From the NCBI GenBank assembly GCA_013001595.1, contig JABDMH010000010.1, positions 1-48,320 on the forward strand: 48,320 nucleotides of DNA, in the 5' to 3' direction. Below, in pieces: positions 7,729 to 17,079 of this stretch. Every line of letters starts with the position of its first letter. Position 1 is the stretch's first letter. The DNA is from Saprospiraceae bacterium. GTDB taxonomy: Bacteria; Bacteroidota; Bacteroidia; Chitinophagales; Saprospiraceae. The notes under the pieces were generated by a model. It saw nothing but the letters and a program-made list of their open reading frames with translations. It was not told the DNA's origin and searched no databases. The translations under genes and the position numbers were made by a program.

Positions 7729-10700
7729 ATGCGACTGCTCATCATACTGGGAATTCTATTATCCTCAAGTTCTGTATTCTTGCCGCCAGGGAGTTTTCCT
7801 AGAGACAATGGGGAGACACTTTTTAAGCTAATTGGCCCATCAGAGTCTGGGATAAAATTCGCCAATCAACTCAAGGATACCAGGGAGCATAACATCATGA
7901 TTTATTCCAACTTCTATGGAGGAGCTGGTGTAGCCCTTGGAGATTTCAATGGTGATGGTTTGCAAGATCTATTCTTTGCGGGCAACCAAGTGCCTGATAG
8001 GCTCTATTTTAATCAGGGTGACCTCAGATTTAAAGATGTGACGCGGAAGGCAGGTATTCGTGACAATGGAGGTTGGTCATCTGGAGTCGTATTAGGTGAT
8101 GTAAATCAAGATGGCCACTTAGACATCTACGTAACACGAGAGCTATATGATGATCAACCAGATTTACGGCGCAATAAACTGTATATCAATCAGGGGGATG
8201 GCACCTTTTCTGAGGAATCTGAAGCGTACGGTGTAGACGATTCAGAGCGAACTCGGCATGCTACCTTTCTTGACTATGATAAGGACGGCGACTTGGATCT
8301 ATTTTTGTGCAACCAACCTCCCAATCCAGGTAGCTATTCGAAATTCAAGAAGCCAGAACTGATTAAGCCTCAATATGGGGTCAAGTTGCTTGCAAATGAA
8401 CAAGGGAAGTTTATAGATGTAACCAGCGATGCAGGTCTAGTGAAGACGGGATTTCCCAACAGCATCAGTGCTACTGACTTAAATGGAGATGGATGGACCG
8501 ATCTGTATGTGGCCAATGACTTTTGGATCGAGGATTGGATTTTTATGAATAATGGCGATGGCACCTTCAGCAACGAACTATACGAGCGTGCAAATCATAT
8601 TTCATTCAGTAGCATGGGTGTCGACGCGGGAGACATAGACAACGATGGAGACCTCGATCTGATGGTTGTCGATATGGCTGCTGAAGATAACTACCGGTCA
8701 AAGACTAACATGAGTGGTATGAATCCCAAGGCCTTCTGGAAAGTGGTAAATGATGGAGGCCACTTCCAATACATGTTTAACAGCTTCTACCTAAATCAGG
8801 GTGATGGATATTTGAGTGACATTGCGCAGATGACAGGGATGGCTACTACCGATTGGAGTTGGTCACCACTGCTGGCCGATTTTGATAATGATGGGTGGAA
8901 GGATGTATTTATTACCAATGGACTGATGCGCGACATCAGGAATAATGATGCCTCCAAGACATTCCCAAAGTACTTGGAGAAGCAATTATTTTCCTATCTA
9001 CAAAAGAATCCCAACCCTGTCGGTGAAGTCTCTATATGGGATGTAGTCGATATAGATAAAGCGATGGAGCTGATACCAACGCAGCGTCTGTCCAATTATG
9101 TCTACAAAAACCAGGGCGATCTGTCCTTCGTCAAGAAAATGCAGGAGTGGGGTCTTGATCAGAAGACTTTTTCACATGGAGCGGCTTACGGAGACCTAGA
9201 TAACGACGGTGATCTTGACTTGGTCATTAATAACATCAATCAAGAGGCGTTCCTATATGAAAATACGGCATCCAAATCTGGCGCACATTTTCTGCGGGTC
9301 CAACCGATCGCCGATCCTTTGCAAAGTCCGATTGTTGGCGCTAAGATTGAGATCAAGACGGAAGTGGGTCTGCAAGTACATGAAATTACTACCGTCCGTG
9401 GAATGTATTCGACCAGCGAGATGATCGCACACTTCGGTCTCGGCGATGAAGAGAGCGTACAAACGGTGGTCATTACCTGGCCAGATGGTCGAGTGCAGGT
9501 ACTGGAAAATGTTGATGTAGATCAGACGGTACAGATGAACTATGGTGATGCCACAGAAGTAGTGTCTGATGCGCCTACAAAGGAAAGCGAATCCTTGATC
9601 CAACCAGCACACGGATCTCTTAATATCCAATATTGCCACAAAGAAAACGAATACGATGACTTTGCGAGGCAAGTACTCATACCGCACAAAATGTCTACCA
9701 TGGGCCCATTTATGGCTAAGGCCGATGTCAATGGAGATGGCCTGCAGGACGTATTCATCGGTGGACCTAGGGGTTCATCTGGTCAGCTTTTTCTTCAAAA
9801 CGAAGGAGGCACCTTCTCTTTGAGAAATACCACGGCCTTTGCAAAAGACAAGGATAGAGAAGACATGGGAGCTGCCTTCTTTGATGCTGATGGGGATAGA
9901 GACTTAGACTTGTATGTGGTGAGCGGTGGAAATGAGCATGCAGATGGTGCCGAAGCTTATCAAGACCGATTATATATCAATGATGGAACGGGTGAATTTA
10001 TAAAGGGTGTGGATGTCCTTCCAGATATGAAGTATTGCGGGTCACAAGTACGTCCGGCGGATTTCGATAGGGATGGAGACATAGACTTGATTGTCGCTGG
10101 CAGGCATAAGGCCTGGTCGTATCCTGAACCGGTCACTAGTAAATTATTGGTAAATGAGGGGGGCACCTTTCTTGATAAGACAGCCGAGTTGGCACCAGAT
10201 CTGGTAAACATTGGGATGATCAATGATGCACAATGGATCGATTACAATAGTGATGGAAATTTAGATTTGGTGCTGGTGGGTGAATGGACATCCATCATTA
10301 TACTTACTTCCAATGGTAATGCGTTTACCCGATTTGCCAATAGCGACATCTTAAACCAGCAAAAAGGATGGTGGTTTTCTGTTGAAGTGGCTGATATGGA
10401 CAACGACGGAGATGATGACCTGGTAGCGGGAAATATGGGACTGAACTATAAATACAAAGCTTCGGAGAAAGAACCCTTTGAGGTGTACTACTACGATTTT
10501 GATGACAACGGCAGTAAGGATGTCGTACTGACGTACTACAATTTTGGAATTCAATATCCGCTCAGAGGTCGCGAATGTTCGTCTCAGCAGGTTCCTATGA
10601 TTAAAGAGGCATTCGAAAATTATGACCTCTTTGCTTCTTCAGATGTGACTGAGATCTATGGCAAGAGTAAATTGGAAAATGCTTTACACTATGACGCGAC

Positions 10701-11067
10701 ATCCTTTGCCAGTATTTATATTGAAAATCTGGGCAATGGAGATTTTCAGGTAAGCACCCTTCCGAGTTTAGCGCAGATATCGTCCATCAATGACTTCGTT
10801 GTGCATGACTTTAATCAAGATGGTCACAAGGACCTAATGATTGCCGGCAACTTGTTTAGCGCTGAAGTGGAAACTACTCGAGCTGATAGCGGGTATGGAC
10901 TGATCATGCTGGGAGATTCTAAAGGTCACTTTGCACCCTTACCCAAAGAAAAGAGTGGTTTTTTTGCTCCTTATGACGTGAAGAGTTTACTTCAGATCAA
11001 ATGTGCTGACCACTCCCTGGTGCTCACTGGTTGCAACAATGATTCCCTAAAAGTATTTCAGTTTTGA
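7729..11067 (+). CDS. FG-GAP/VCBS and ASPIC-UnbV repeat protein, exported
   Basis: Second giant propeller protein (1112 aa), a paralogue of the protein at 3022-6363. It has a cleavable-type signal peptide (MRLLIILGILLSSSSVF) but no lipobox Cys, so unlike its partner it may be released or translocated rather than lipid-anchored. FG-GAP loops include DFNGDGLQD, DVNQDGHLD, DYDKDGDLD and DLNGDGWTD. The ASPIC/UnbV domain lies at about 518-606 (VGAKIEIKTEVG, IAHFGLGDEE, NVDVDQTVQMNY). A second propeller set follows (DVNGDGLQD, DFDRDGDID, DMDNDGDDD). Both paralogues share a late GWW...V.AD.D.DGD.D motif and NxGLNxKxKAS. The next gene overlaps its TGA by 4 nt, so the two are translationally coupled. 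Confidence 0.9.
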   Translation: MRLLIILGILLSSSSVFLPPGSFPRDNGETLFKLIGPSESGIKFANQLKDTREHNIMIYSNFYGGAGVALGDFNGDGLQDLFFAGNQVPDRLYFNQGDLRFKDVTRKAGIRDNGGWSSGVVLGDVNQDGHLDIYVTRELYDDQPDLRRNKLYINQGDGTFSEESEAYGVDDSERTRHATFLDYDKDGDLDLFLCNQPPNPGSYSKFKKPELIKPQYGVKLLANEQGKFIDVTSDAGLVKTGFPNSISATDLNGDGWTDLYVANDFWIEDWIFMNNGDGTFSNELYERANHISFSSMGVDAGDIDNDGDLDLMVVDMAAEDNYRSKTNMSGMNPKAFWKVVNDGGHFQYMFNSFYLNQGDGYLSDIAQMTGMATTDWSWSPLLADFDNDGWKDVFITNGLMRDIRNNDASKTFPKYLEKQLFSYLQKNPNPVGEVSIWDVVDIDKAMELIPTQRLSNYVYKNQGDLSFVKKMQEWGLDQKTFSHGAAYGDLDNDGDLDLVINNINQEAFLYENTASKSGAHFLRVQPIADPLQSPIVGAKIEIKTEVGLQVHEITTVRGMYSTSEMIAHFGLGDEESVQTVVITWPDGRVQVLENVDVDQTVQMNYGDATEVVSDAPTKESESLIQPAHGSLNIQYCHKENEYDDFARQVLIPHKMSTMGPFMAKADVNGDGLQDVFIGGPRGSSGQLFLQNEGGTFSLRNTTAFAKDKDREDMGAAFFDADGDRDLDLYVVSGGNEHADGAEAYQDRLYINDGTGEFIKGVDVLPDMKYCGSQVRPADFDRDGDIDLIVAGRHKAWSYPEPVTSKLLVNEGGTFLDKTAELAPDLVNIGMINDAQWIDYNSDGNLDLVLVGEWTSIIILTSNGNAFTRFANSDILNQQKGWWFSVEVADMDNDGDDDLVAGNMGLNYKYKASEKEPFEVYYYDFDDNGSKDVVLTYYNFGIQYPLRGRECSSQQVPMIKEAFENYDLFASSDVTEIYGKSKLENALHYDATSFASIYIENLGNGDFQVSTLPSLAQISSINDFVVHDFNQDGHKDLMIAGNLFSAEVETTRADSGYGLIMLGDSKGHFAPLPKEKSGFFAPYDVKSLLQIKCADHSLVLTGCNNDSLKVFQF

Positions 11068-12551
11068 TCATTGCACATCGCTTATCAGCGCTACTGATAT
11101 GGCTAGTTTGCTCGAGTCAACTTGTGCACAGTCAGGGATCTTGGGCGTTAGAACTACCCACTGTCGGGACATTTTCTTCACCTAGGGTATCAGACCTTAC
11201 AGGAGATGGAGTTGCTGACATCGTCTTGGGAGCGGGAAGGGAGGAGTTTCAATCCTGTGATTCGGCTGTTGTAGCCATCGATGGTGTAAGCGGAGAATTA
11301 CTCTGGTGCGTTTCGGCAAAGGATCAAATTTTCGGATCTGCCATGTTTCTTGACATCACAAATGATGGCGTCCAAGATGTTTTCATATGTGGTAGGTCTG
11401 CAGAACTATTGGCCATCAATGGTAGATCAGGTAAGGTCTTATGGCGTTTTACGCAAGTGCATCAACTAAGGCGACCAACCAAGAGCGGCTGGTTCAATTT
11501 TTATAACCCACAGTTCGTAGCAGATCAAGATGGTGACGGGTTGCATGATCTTCTTGTATCTAACGGAGGAGATGTAATGGCCGAGCCTTATGATCCCAAT
11601 CGACCTCCAGGTCAACTTGTACTAATTTCTAGTATGACCGGTGAGATCATCCATCAGGCGAAGATGCCAGATGGAAAGGAGATTTATATGAGCATCACGG
11701 TTAGTCCGCAGCAGGATGATGTACCTGCCTCCGTGATTTTTGGTACCGGTGGCGAGACAATCGGTGGAAATCTATTCAATATTGCCCTTCATGATGTTTT
11801 TCAGAATGATCTAAGCTCCGCAGTGCGGCTGGATAGCAGTGAAGATAAAGGATTCATCGGTCCATCTATTCGAGCTGATCTAAACAAGGACGGCATTAGT
11901 GATGTTGTCACCAATTCTGTCGACGGTCGGCTACTTGCTTTCGATGGGAGCACACATGCAAAATTATGGGATGTCACCTTACCCATGACGGAATCATATA
12001 GTTCACCAGCGGTTGGATATTTTACAGAAGACGAGGTGCCAGATTTTTTTATTTCATATGGAAAAGGTGTTTGGCCGCATTTGGGTTGGGGTATTCAAAA
12101 GCTAGTGGATGGTCGCACTGGACAGGTCTTATTCACGGATTCCTTGGGATTCTATCAAAATACATCGCCTCTTGCTGTTGATCTTAATCAAGATGGACGG
12201 GATGAAGCCATCTTAAGTGTCAATTTTCAGGAAATTGATGAGTTGTACCGGAAATTCTTTTATACGATGCTGGTCTACATTGATTTTGCAACCGGAGACA
12301 TACAACAAATCAGTGAAGTATTTCCTGGAAATAACCTTTCCAGTACTCCTTGGTTGGGCGATCTGGATGCTGATGGTATGCTGGATGTGATCTATTGCCA
12401 TGGTACCAATAATAGGCAGACGTATACCTTTGATGGTATGAAAGTGAGACGGATTGTCACCCAGATTCCAGTACCTAGAAAACTCAGCTGGGGTGCCTAT
12501 CAGGGTAACGACTACGATGGCAATTTTAAAAGGTCTCGCAAGATACCGTGA
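11064..12551 (+). CDS. FG-GAP/PQQ-like beta-propeller secreted protein
   Basis: A 495-aa exported beta-propeller protein, paralogous to the protein at 9-1475. The start is a TTG that overlaps the upstream stop as TTGA. No in-frame ATG gives a signal peptide, whereas the TTG start gives HRLSALLIWLVCSSQLVHSQ, a good one. It has no lipobox of the upstream type. FG-GAP loops are DLTGDGVAD, DITNDGVQD, DQDGDGLHD, DLNKDGISD, DLNQDGRDE and DLDADGMLD. DGVSGELLW and DGRTGQVLF are PQQ-type strands. It ends the operon. A surface complex with the ASPIC-UnbV protein just upstream is inferred from coupling only. Confidence 0.85.
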   Translation: MIIAHRLSALLIWLVCSSQLVHSQGSWALELPTVGTFSSPRVSDLTGDGVADIVLGAGREEFQSCDSAVVAIDGVSGELLWCVSAKDQIFGSAMFLDITNDGVQDVFICGRSAELLAINGRSGKVLWRFTQVHQLRRPTKSGWFNFYNPQFVADQDGDGLHDLLVSNGGDVMAEPYDPNRPPGQLVLISSMTGEIIHQAKMPDGKEIYMSITVSPQQDDVPASVIFGTGGETIGGNLFNIALHDVFQNDLSSAVRLDSSEDKGFIGPSIRADLNKDGISDVVTNSVDGRLLAFDGSTHAKLWDVTLPMTESYSSPAVGYFTEDEVPDFFISYGKGVWPHLGWGIQKLVDGRTGQVLFTDSLGFYQNTSPLAVDLNQDGRDEAILSVNFQEIDELYRKFFYTMLVYIDFATGDIQQISEVFPGNNLSSTPWLGDLDADGMLDVIYCHGTNNRQTYTFDGMKVRRIVTQIPVPRKLSWGAYQGNDYDGNFKRSRKIP

Positions 12552-12859
12552 TCAATTTGCTCTAAACTACTTATAGTTGAGGACACTGTATTTCCGTAGC
12601 AAAGCATTCCGAAAGATGCGAGATCACAACATCATCTCTTAAAGGTGGAGTAATTCATTGCATGTCTGGACTATGGGACTGATAAAAAATAACTTCCTTG
12701 TATATACTGGTTCTTTTGAATTTATACTGAGTTATAAAAAATTCACGTAGCCCCACTATGCTGATTTTTTATGCCTTTCTTCGGCTCCGCACAGAACAGG
12801 TTGTCTAAATTCAAAAGAACACCGTCTAAATCGGGAACTTATTATTGCACAATCCCTAA
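12552..12859. other. Gap between convergent genes (308 bp)
   Basis: No open frame with coding character is present. The gap separates the end of the + strand propeller operon from the end of the - strand thioesterase gene. Its only clear structure is the nested inverted repeat at 12710-12820, listed separately. Confidence 0.6.
12710..12820. terminator. Nested inverted repeat, candidate bidirectional terminator
   Basis: Outer arms GTTCTTTTGAATTTA (12710-12724) and TAAATTCAAAAGAAC (12806-12820) are a perfect 15-bp inverted repeat. Inside them, ATAAAAAAT (12734-12742) and ATTTTTTAT (12764-12772) are a perfect 9-bp inverted repeat. It sits between two convergent genes, where a bidirectional terminator is expected. 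The arms are AT-rich and the loop is long, so a small mobile-element remnant is an alternative. Confidence 0.4.
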
Positions 12860-13345
12860 TTATTTTCCACTGTCGAAGTATGGCATCATTTCGTCTTCGA
12901 TTTCTTTGCGCAGGTTCATGAGTTTAATGGCATAAGACTGCATCATTTCTTGAGCATTGGTGGTCGGAGACCATTTGGGTACTTTCGTCTTTTTACCATG
13001 GGCATCGAGTGCCACGAAAACAATGATGCAATGTGTTTTCTTTTCATAAGTATTTGCTGTGACTTTCTTGGACCAGACATCGATGGCAATATGCATACTG
13101 GTATTGCCTGTATGGATTAGCTGGGCGTCAATTCTCACCATATCCCCAATGAGAATTGGTTTAATAAAACGAATTCCTCCGACATAAACAGTAACACAGT
13201 AGTGTTCACACCAAGCACTGGCACAAGAATAGCCAGCTTGATCTATCCATTTCATAACTGCACCACCATGCACCATGCCTCCATAATTAACATCTCCTGG
13301 CTCACTTAAAAAACGCAAGGTAATTTTACCCGGTGTCATACTCAT
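12860..13345 (-). CDS. Hotdog-fold acyl-CoA thioesterase (YciA/BACH-like)
   Basis: A 161-aa cytoplasmic thioesterase that would hydrolyse acyl-CoA esters. The single hotdog domain has the family pattern NYGGMVHGGAVMKWIDQAG at about 20-38, where the helix start carries the likely catalytic region, and then VGGIRFIKPILIGD (about 54). A GK-rich tail and a C-terminal helix (LRKEIEDEM) follow. The length fits single-domain bacterial acyl-CoA thioesterases. It has 74 bp to the flavoenzyme operon upstream on the same strand and may be co-transcribed with it. Substrate chain length cannot be predicted. Confidence 0.8.
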   Translation of the reverse strand: MSMTPGKITLRFLSEPGDVNYGGMVHGGAVMKWIDQAGYSCASAWCEHYCVTVYVGGIRFIKPILIGDMVRIDAQLIHTGNTSMHIAIDVWSKKVTANTYEKKTHCIIVFVALDAHGKKTKVPKWSPTTNAQEMMQSYAIKLMNLRKEIEDEMMPYFDSGK

Positions 13346-13419
13346 GTGGACTGATTTATTTCTTTAAGGCAGTACTATGTTTTTGAAGGACGAATCCAAA
13401 TGTTCTTTGTAGCAGATAT

Positions 13420-14562
13420 TCATTTCGCAACAGTTGATTCGGCTATGTGTTTAACCACTTTTTTTGAATCTTCTCGAATGGTTCCTAAAATGCCTCCCAT
13501 TTGATATTGGTCAAATCCAACAAAATATAGACCGCGATGTTTTCCTTGACCAATTGCGGAGGTCGGGACACCATGTTTGTTTAGCAGGCCACTTGAGTCA
13601 CCTAACAATTCATCCAGCATGGGACGATATCCTGTGGCCAAGATGACTGCGTCGAAAGAAGTCTTGGTGCCGTCCGCAAATAAAACCCCGTCACTTGTGA
13701 ATTTAACTATGTTGGGTTTAATCTGAATTTTGCCTTGTTTAATATAGTCAACTGTTCCGATGTCTATCACTGGAGTCTTTCCTGTTTTTCGCAACTGGGC
13801 TGCTGGAGATAGTGGTGAAGATTTTAATCCATATTTATTAAGATTGCCGACTACCAAGTTTCGAAACAGTGAGCCAAGCAAATCACCTAAACTGAATGGG
13901 ACTTTTTCCAACATTTTTCCGGTCAACTGTGATGGTCTACCGGCTACATCTCGAGGTACGATATTGATCGGAGAACGAACAGAGATTGCAACATTGATGT
14001 TTTGCTCAGCCAAATCTAAAGCGATTTCTGCGCCGGTATTTCCCATGCCTACGACCAGCACTGCTTGCCCTTCAAATCCTTCGGGATTTCGATAATGCCT
14101 ACTGTGTATGATTCTACCCTCATATCTGGACATGCCTTCCCAACTGGGATATACAGGAACTCGATTCGCGCCCGTCGCTAAAATTACATGCTTACATAAG
14201 AAATGAATGCCACCATCGGTTTGCACGCGCCAATCTGAATTGATTTGTTCGATGTGCAAGACCTTAACGTTGAAATTAGGTTTGATGCCAAAGGTGATGG
14301 CATATTGTTGAAAATATTTGATGAGCAGATCTTTGGGAATGTATCTTGGATAGTCATCTGGGAAAGACAGGTGAGGCAGATGCGAAAGCTCTTTAATGGT
14401 ATGAAGGTGCAGTCGATCATATTGGTGATGCCAGCGTTCTCCAGGGTGATTTCCTTGCTCGATCATCTGATACGGAATGCCTTTCTTGCTCATTCTCCCT
14501 GCCACAGCCATGCCAGCAGGCCCGGCACCGATAATGAGATTTTCGATGCCTAATTCATTCAT
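13420..14562 (-). CDS. FAD/NAD(P)-binding flavin monooxygenase-like protein (CzcO/TrkA type)
   Basis: A 380-aa two-dinucleotide flavoprotein. An N-terminal FAD site is seen in IIGAGPAGMAVAG (about 10-22), and an internal NAD(P)H site in VVGMGNTGAEIA (about 170-181). GERWHHQYDRLHLHT (about 42) fits the family, as does the late ILATGYRP motif. This is the layout of class B flavin monooxygenases, which hydroxylate small organic substrates or do Baeyer-Villiger chemistry. The start overlaps the end of the upstream flavoprotein gene by 4 nt (ATGA), so the two are made together. The substrate is unknown. Confidence 0.85.
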   Translation of the reverse strand: MNELGIENLIIGAGPAGMAVAGRMSKKGIPYQMIEQGNHPGERWHHQYDRLHLHTIKELSHLPHLSFPDDYPRYIPKDLLIKYFQQYAITFGIKPNFNVKVLHIEQINSDWRVQTDGGIHFLCKHVILATGANRVPVYPSWEGMSRYEGRIIHSRHYRNPEGFEGQAVLVVGMGNTGAEIALDLAEQNINVAISVRSPINIVPRDVAGRPSQLTGKMLEKVPFSLGDLLGSLFRNLVVGNLNKYGLKSSPLSPAAQLRKTGKTPVIDIGTVDYIKQGKIQIKPNIVKFTSDGVLFADGTKTSFDAVILATGYRPMLDELLGDSSGLLNKHGVPTSAIGQGKHRGLYFVGFDQYQMGGILGTIREDSKKVVKHIAESTVAK

Positions 14563-16196
14563 AGTTCTTGATCTTGAATGGATGCTGCCGCTACCCTTGC
14601 AGTCATAACACAGCCTCCAAGAAAGGTGCCTTCTAGGGAGCCATGTCCATGCATATTTCCACCGCCAAATCCTGCTGCCTCACCAATGGCGTAAAGTCCA
14701 TCAATGGCTGACTGATTATCATGCACATCTGGAGTGCTGAGTACCCTACTTTGCAAGTCCGTTTCGATTCCGCCCATGCTTTTTCGGGACAGCACAAAGG
14801 ATCTGATGGCAATTAGGGGTCCTGCCTTCGGATCGAGAATTTTCTGGAATTTGCAAGTGCGTGCACGGTCACCGCGATATTTTCGTATCTGCAGTATCCT
14901 ACGCAATTGTTCATCATTGTGAAAAGTTACACCGCGATCTATTTGATCGTCATATACCTGAGCATCACGTTTTATATATGCTAATTTGACATGGTTCTCT
15001 CCGGTAAGGGCATTCATCTTGTCTACTAATGCAGGAAGATTATCAGCAACTACAAAATCCTCGCATCGGTCGGCAATTTTATCAACTAATTTTTTATTTC
15101 CAACAAATAGAGTCTTGAGGACGAATTTTAGAAATTTTTTATCACGCATGCTTTCATTGTGCTCTGACCCAGAAATAGCAAATTCTTTGAGGGCAATTTT
15201 ATAATTTAATAATTGCCAAGAATATTTAACTGGTTGTTCACAAATCCGCTTTAATAGATATCTTGTGTCATACGGATTTATTAGTGGCATAGGACCGAAG
15301 CGACGTCCTTCATAATTTAACCACAATTGAGATTTTCCTGGCACAATACTGAGGCCGTGATCTTCTTTTCTTGGCGCGTAGTGTCGGATTCCGGCCACAT
15401 AATTCCATTGTCGATCTAAGTGTACAACTTGTCCATTGATGGATTCGGTGGCTTCATGTAGATCTCCGACCGCATATTTGTGTGCTCCATTAAGGATCAC
15501 TTTTGGTGGTTCTCCCCATGGCTCATACCAATTTGCCCTGACTTTCTCCAACGAACCATTGATTCCGCCAGTTGCCGCAATGGTTACATCTGCACGGACA
15601 CTAAAGGCTTCGCCAGTTTGCTCTCTATTTCCTTCGACACCTACCACCCGATTATTTTCCACGACAAACGAGCGAACTCGATGATCAAATATCAATGTCA
15701 GATTTGCTTTTTTCGGATGGTTTTTCAAACGATTTCCAAATTGCTTGACCAACTCAAGGCCGGTGCCCCAAAGCATATGAAACCTTGGCAAAGAATTACC
15801 CCTCTTTAGATAGCCACGTTCCGGCCAGTTGATGACAGGAAAAAATTTAATATCATGTTTTCTCAACCATTGATATCCATGCGCATCACTCATCTGCAGA
15901 TATTGCTCTGCCCACCTCGGACCCCACACTTCACCATCCATAAAGTCAGCTACTGAAAACCAATCATCTCTGGCGATCTCAAAACTGTCCTGGATCCCTG
16001 CGCGGCGCTGATGTTTAGTATCAACAAATAGCATGCCGCCGAAAGCCCATTTGGCCAGACCTCCAAAATTTTCAGCCGAGTCTCGGTCAATGATGGTAAC
16101 CTTTCTACCACTATCCAATAATTCATAAGCGGCAATTATTCCAGCGATGCCTGCCCCCACTATTAATATATCTGTCTGATAGGTGTGATCAGCCAT
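14559..16196 (-). CDS. FAD-binding dehydrogenase (COG3573-type predicted oxidoreductase)
   Basis: A 545-aa flavoprotein of the fumarate-reductase/ketosteroid-dehydrogenase superfamily. The N-terminal Rossmann motif is ILIVGAGIAGIIAAYEL (about 10), followed by an acidic strand end IIDRD. GGLAKWAFGGM (about 45) and a late FAD contact GLYAIGEAAGFGGGNMHGHG (about 506) are characteristic. The length is normal for COG3573. No signal peptide is seen, so it should be cytoplasmic. It probably oxidises or desaturates a ring or acyl substrate; which one is not visible. It is the first gene of a two-gene operon with the flavin monooxygenase-like protein. Confidence 0.85.
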   Translation of the reverse strand: MADHTYQTDILIVGAGIAGIIAAYELLDSGRKVTIIDRDSAENFGGLAKWAFGGMLFVDTKHQRRAGIQDSFEIARDDWFSVADFMDGEVWGPRWAEQYLQMSDAHGYQWLRKHDIKFFPVINWPERGYLKRGNSLPRFHMLWGTGLELVKQFGNRLKNHPKKANLTLIFDHRVRSFVVENNRVVGVEGNREQTGEAFSVRADVTIAATGGINGSLEKVRANWYEPWGEPPKVILNGAHKYAVGDLHEATESINGQVVHLDRQWNYVAGIRHYAPRKEDHGLSIVPGKSQLWLNYEGRRFGPMPLINPYDTRYLLKRICEQPVKYSWQLLNYKIALKEFAISGSEHNESMRDKKFLKFVLKTLFVGNKKLVDKIADRCEDFVVADNLPALVDKMNALTGENHVKLAYIKRDAQVYDDQIDRGVTFHNDEQLRRILQIRKYRGDRARTCKFQKILDPKAGPLIAIRSFVLSRKSMGGIETDLQSRVLSTPDVHDNQSAIDGLYAIGEAAGFGGGNMHGHGSLEGTFLGGCVMTARVAAASIQDQEL

Positions 16197-17079
16197 TTTG
16201 TCTACATCTTTCGTTGCGCTGTCTAATGTAGTAAATATGGTTGAGCAAGTGGTCGTAGGCTGCTAGATTAGGGGTAGGCAACCTATCAGGGTTTCGTGGT
16301 GATAATGGAAAAAGTTACCAAGGTAGGCATGCAGATAGATACGGATATTACGTGGGCTATGAAATAGTATTAGGACTTATTATTAGAATGGACTACTTCA
16401 TGCCGGCCATCAGTCATCTTACAGAATGTCATGCGTGGGGCAAATGATTTGGTCCGCTGGCCGCGAGGGCCTTCTTTGCCATTGCCGCAAAGGTCTAGTC
16501 GGATCCAAGGTGGCGACCCTGAGCTTGAATTCCAAGCTGTCGAAATAGGTGGGAGTCATTGATTGGCGGAAGGGATGGAAAGCTTGTATGACCGCTGTAT
16601 TTACTTGTTACTTTCGGGTGAACAATCTTCCGCGAAGATTCACTCGGCTCAGCGCCCACCACACCTTTCTTGTATCCATAAGTAAATGAGGCTCTGGCTT
16701 AGACTTCAAGAAACAATTTAGGTTGTTTCGACTCCAGTGTTCCTGAAACAGGGCAATCATGCTGCAATCTTTCTCCCTGAGCCACTTTGGATTCGACATC
16801 CAAGATCGCAAACCAGGATTCGAATCAATCAATCAGTCAACCCAACGAATCTGTATTCTGTGTGCTTCGTCCTTGGTCAAATTATTATTGCAAGGCGTTA
16901 TGAGCCATGATTAAATTGGATATTACTGGATGCGGTCAACAGTATTAAATTAAGCCATTCCTTAAGCTATTTCATGGTATTTGCAGATAGTGGCATTTGA
17001 TGCTCTCCTTAATAATGCGAACACTACTTCGAAAACTTAGAAGAAGGATCAGAGAATCAGTCGTCTTTAATAGAAGGTA
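16197..17079. other. Long non-coding stretch (883 bp)
   Basis: No gene can be supported here. There is a 74-codon open frame on the - strand (16608-16832), but it lacks a recognisable domain. Structures seen are the hairpin AATCTTC-CGC-GAAGATT (16624-16640), the inverted repeat AGCTTG/CAAGCT at about 16522-16538, and the self-complementary GATTCGAATC (16817-16826). No promoter consensus or tRNA was found. Confidence 0.5.

Noticed and set aside
7580-7831. Open frame of 83 codons between the esterase and the second ASPIC-UnbV gene.
   Set aside because: It overlaps the signal peptide of the next gene in another frame and has no coding features.
16817-16826. GATTCGAATC, reminiscent of a tRNA T-loop.
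   Set aside because: It is simply a self-complementary 10-mer; no acceptor or anticodon arms can be built around it.
16608-16832. 74-codon open frame on the - strand in the long gap.
   Set aside because: No domain, no promoter and a composition (Trp/Arg-rich) typical of chance frames; possibly a decayed gene but not supportable.
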